IMG/VR virus record: IMGVR_UViG_3300044464_000005 | Coordinates: 1-38,585 of that record | Strand: one strand, 5' to 3' | From: a virus | Length of the DNA: 38,585 bases | In this document: positions 38,274 to 38,585 of the stretch, piece by piece | Layout: each line of letters opens with the position of its first letter | How positions within the stretch are numbered: the first letter of the stretch is position 1 | Translations under genes and position numbers: made by a program | The notes under the pieces: generated by a model | Told to the model about the DNA's origin: nothing | Database searches by the model: none | Seen by the model: only the letters and a program-made list of their open reading frames with translations

Positions 38274-38585
38274 CAGCCTTCGCTCCCGCGAGGTTTTCCT
38301 TGAGATCGTGCACCGTTCGGATCAGATGGTCGTCCGTCATCGTCTCCAGCCGAACCTTCGACCGGAACTCGCCGTCCTTCCCCTGCCACCTCGCCGCTTC
38401 CAACAAAATCTCCGTCGGATCCCGCTCCGGTTCCAAAGCGTTGATCTCCCGAATCAACCGGTAGCCTTCCGACTCGATTTCAGGCCGTCTCCCGGCGATC
38501 AATGGGTTCGCTGGCTGGCCTGCCTGCCTGCTTATACGTACTGGTGACGGAGACGGAGGCTTGATCTCGAACTGATCTCGAGTTG
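38251..38585 (-). CDS. Hypothetical protein, 5'-truncated by the window edge
   Basis: The frame runs without a stop from the right window edge (about 38583) to TAG at 38251, at least 110 residues. The visible part reads TRDQFEIKPPSPSPVRISRQ, then a linker and a helical domain (SEGYRLIREINALEPERDPT, ILLEAARWQGKDGEFRSKVR) ending in a Lys/Asp-rich tail. A TTG at 38502 could be a start, but it has no ribosome site and the frame upstream looks coding, so I treat the gene as truncated. No family is recognised. Confidence 0.6.
   Translation of the reverse strand, partial: TRDQFEIKPPSPSPVRISRQAGQPANPLIAGRRPEIESEGYRLIREINALEPERDPTEILLEAARWQGKDGEFRSKVRLETMTDDHLIRTVHDLKENLAGAKADGDKAKK

Noticed and set aside
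38563-38581. GATCTCGA direct repeat near the right edge as an operator or terminal repeat
   Set aside because: It lies inside an open reading frame and has no copy at the left edge.
1-38585. tRNA genes and attachment sites
   Set aside because: By eye I found no cloverleaf with a T-loop motif and no integrase or candidate att repeat; a tRNA search program was not available.

Overview
The window is an interior piece of a tailed double-stranded DNA phage (Caudoviricetes, podovirus-like by gene content). Recognisable phage genes are a large terminase, a portal of the podovirus type, an SU10-type major capsid protein, a scaffold, a candidate adaptor and nozzle, a phage lysozyme, RecT and a YqaJ-type exonuclease. 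The DNA is GC-rich with G/C-rich third codon positions, so the host is probably a high-GC bacterium. Three proteins carry Sec signal peptides with AxA cleavage sites, and this hints at a Gram-negative host; that is inference. Both window ends cut through genes whose 5' ends lie outside, so the sequence is neither a complete genome nor visibly closed. No DNA polymerase, primase, helicase, RNA polymerase, integrase, tRNA or CRISPR array was found.

Layout. All genes from 1 to 19260 are on the + strand and all from 19237 to the right end are on the - strand, so two transcription blocks converge at about 19.25 kb. Left block: (a) 1-2737, an accessory patch with two alanine-repeat proteins (one of the Imm-5-like family), a 34-residue membrane peptide, a membrane-anchored Pro/Thr-rich protein and an HNH nuclease; (b) 2734-6149, DNA metabolism with an exonuclease stub, YqaJ exonuclease, RecT, a Phg_2220-type domain and a VRR-NUC-like nuclease; (c) 6146-8294, terminase; (d) 8291-10159, small genes, a degenerate HNH and lysozyme; (e) 10208-14387, portal and membrane proteins of a likely lysis cassette; (f) 14437-19260, secreted or fibre-like proteins, a pectate-lyase-fold tailspike and two more nucleases.

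Right block, read from the right end leftward: small genes, scaffold, major capsid protein, a signal-peptide protein, tail or receptor-binding candidates (including PKD and LamG domains), adaptor, nozzle, a collagen-like HPQY fibre, further structural proteins, and a run of low-complexity or helical proteins that look like internal (ejected) virion proteins.

Genes are tightly packed, mostly with 4-nt ATGA/GTGA or TGATG overlaps, and no gap exceeds about 95 bases. The main points of interest are: an HNH gene flanked by two versions of its neighbour's C-terminal coding end; a lysozyme fragment just before the intact lysozyme; a G-run slippery site at the small/large terminase junction; an exonuclease reduced to its first motif; and three Sec-signal proteins placed among virion genes.
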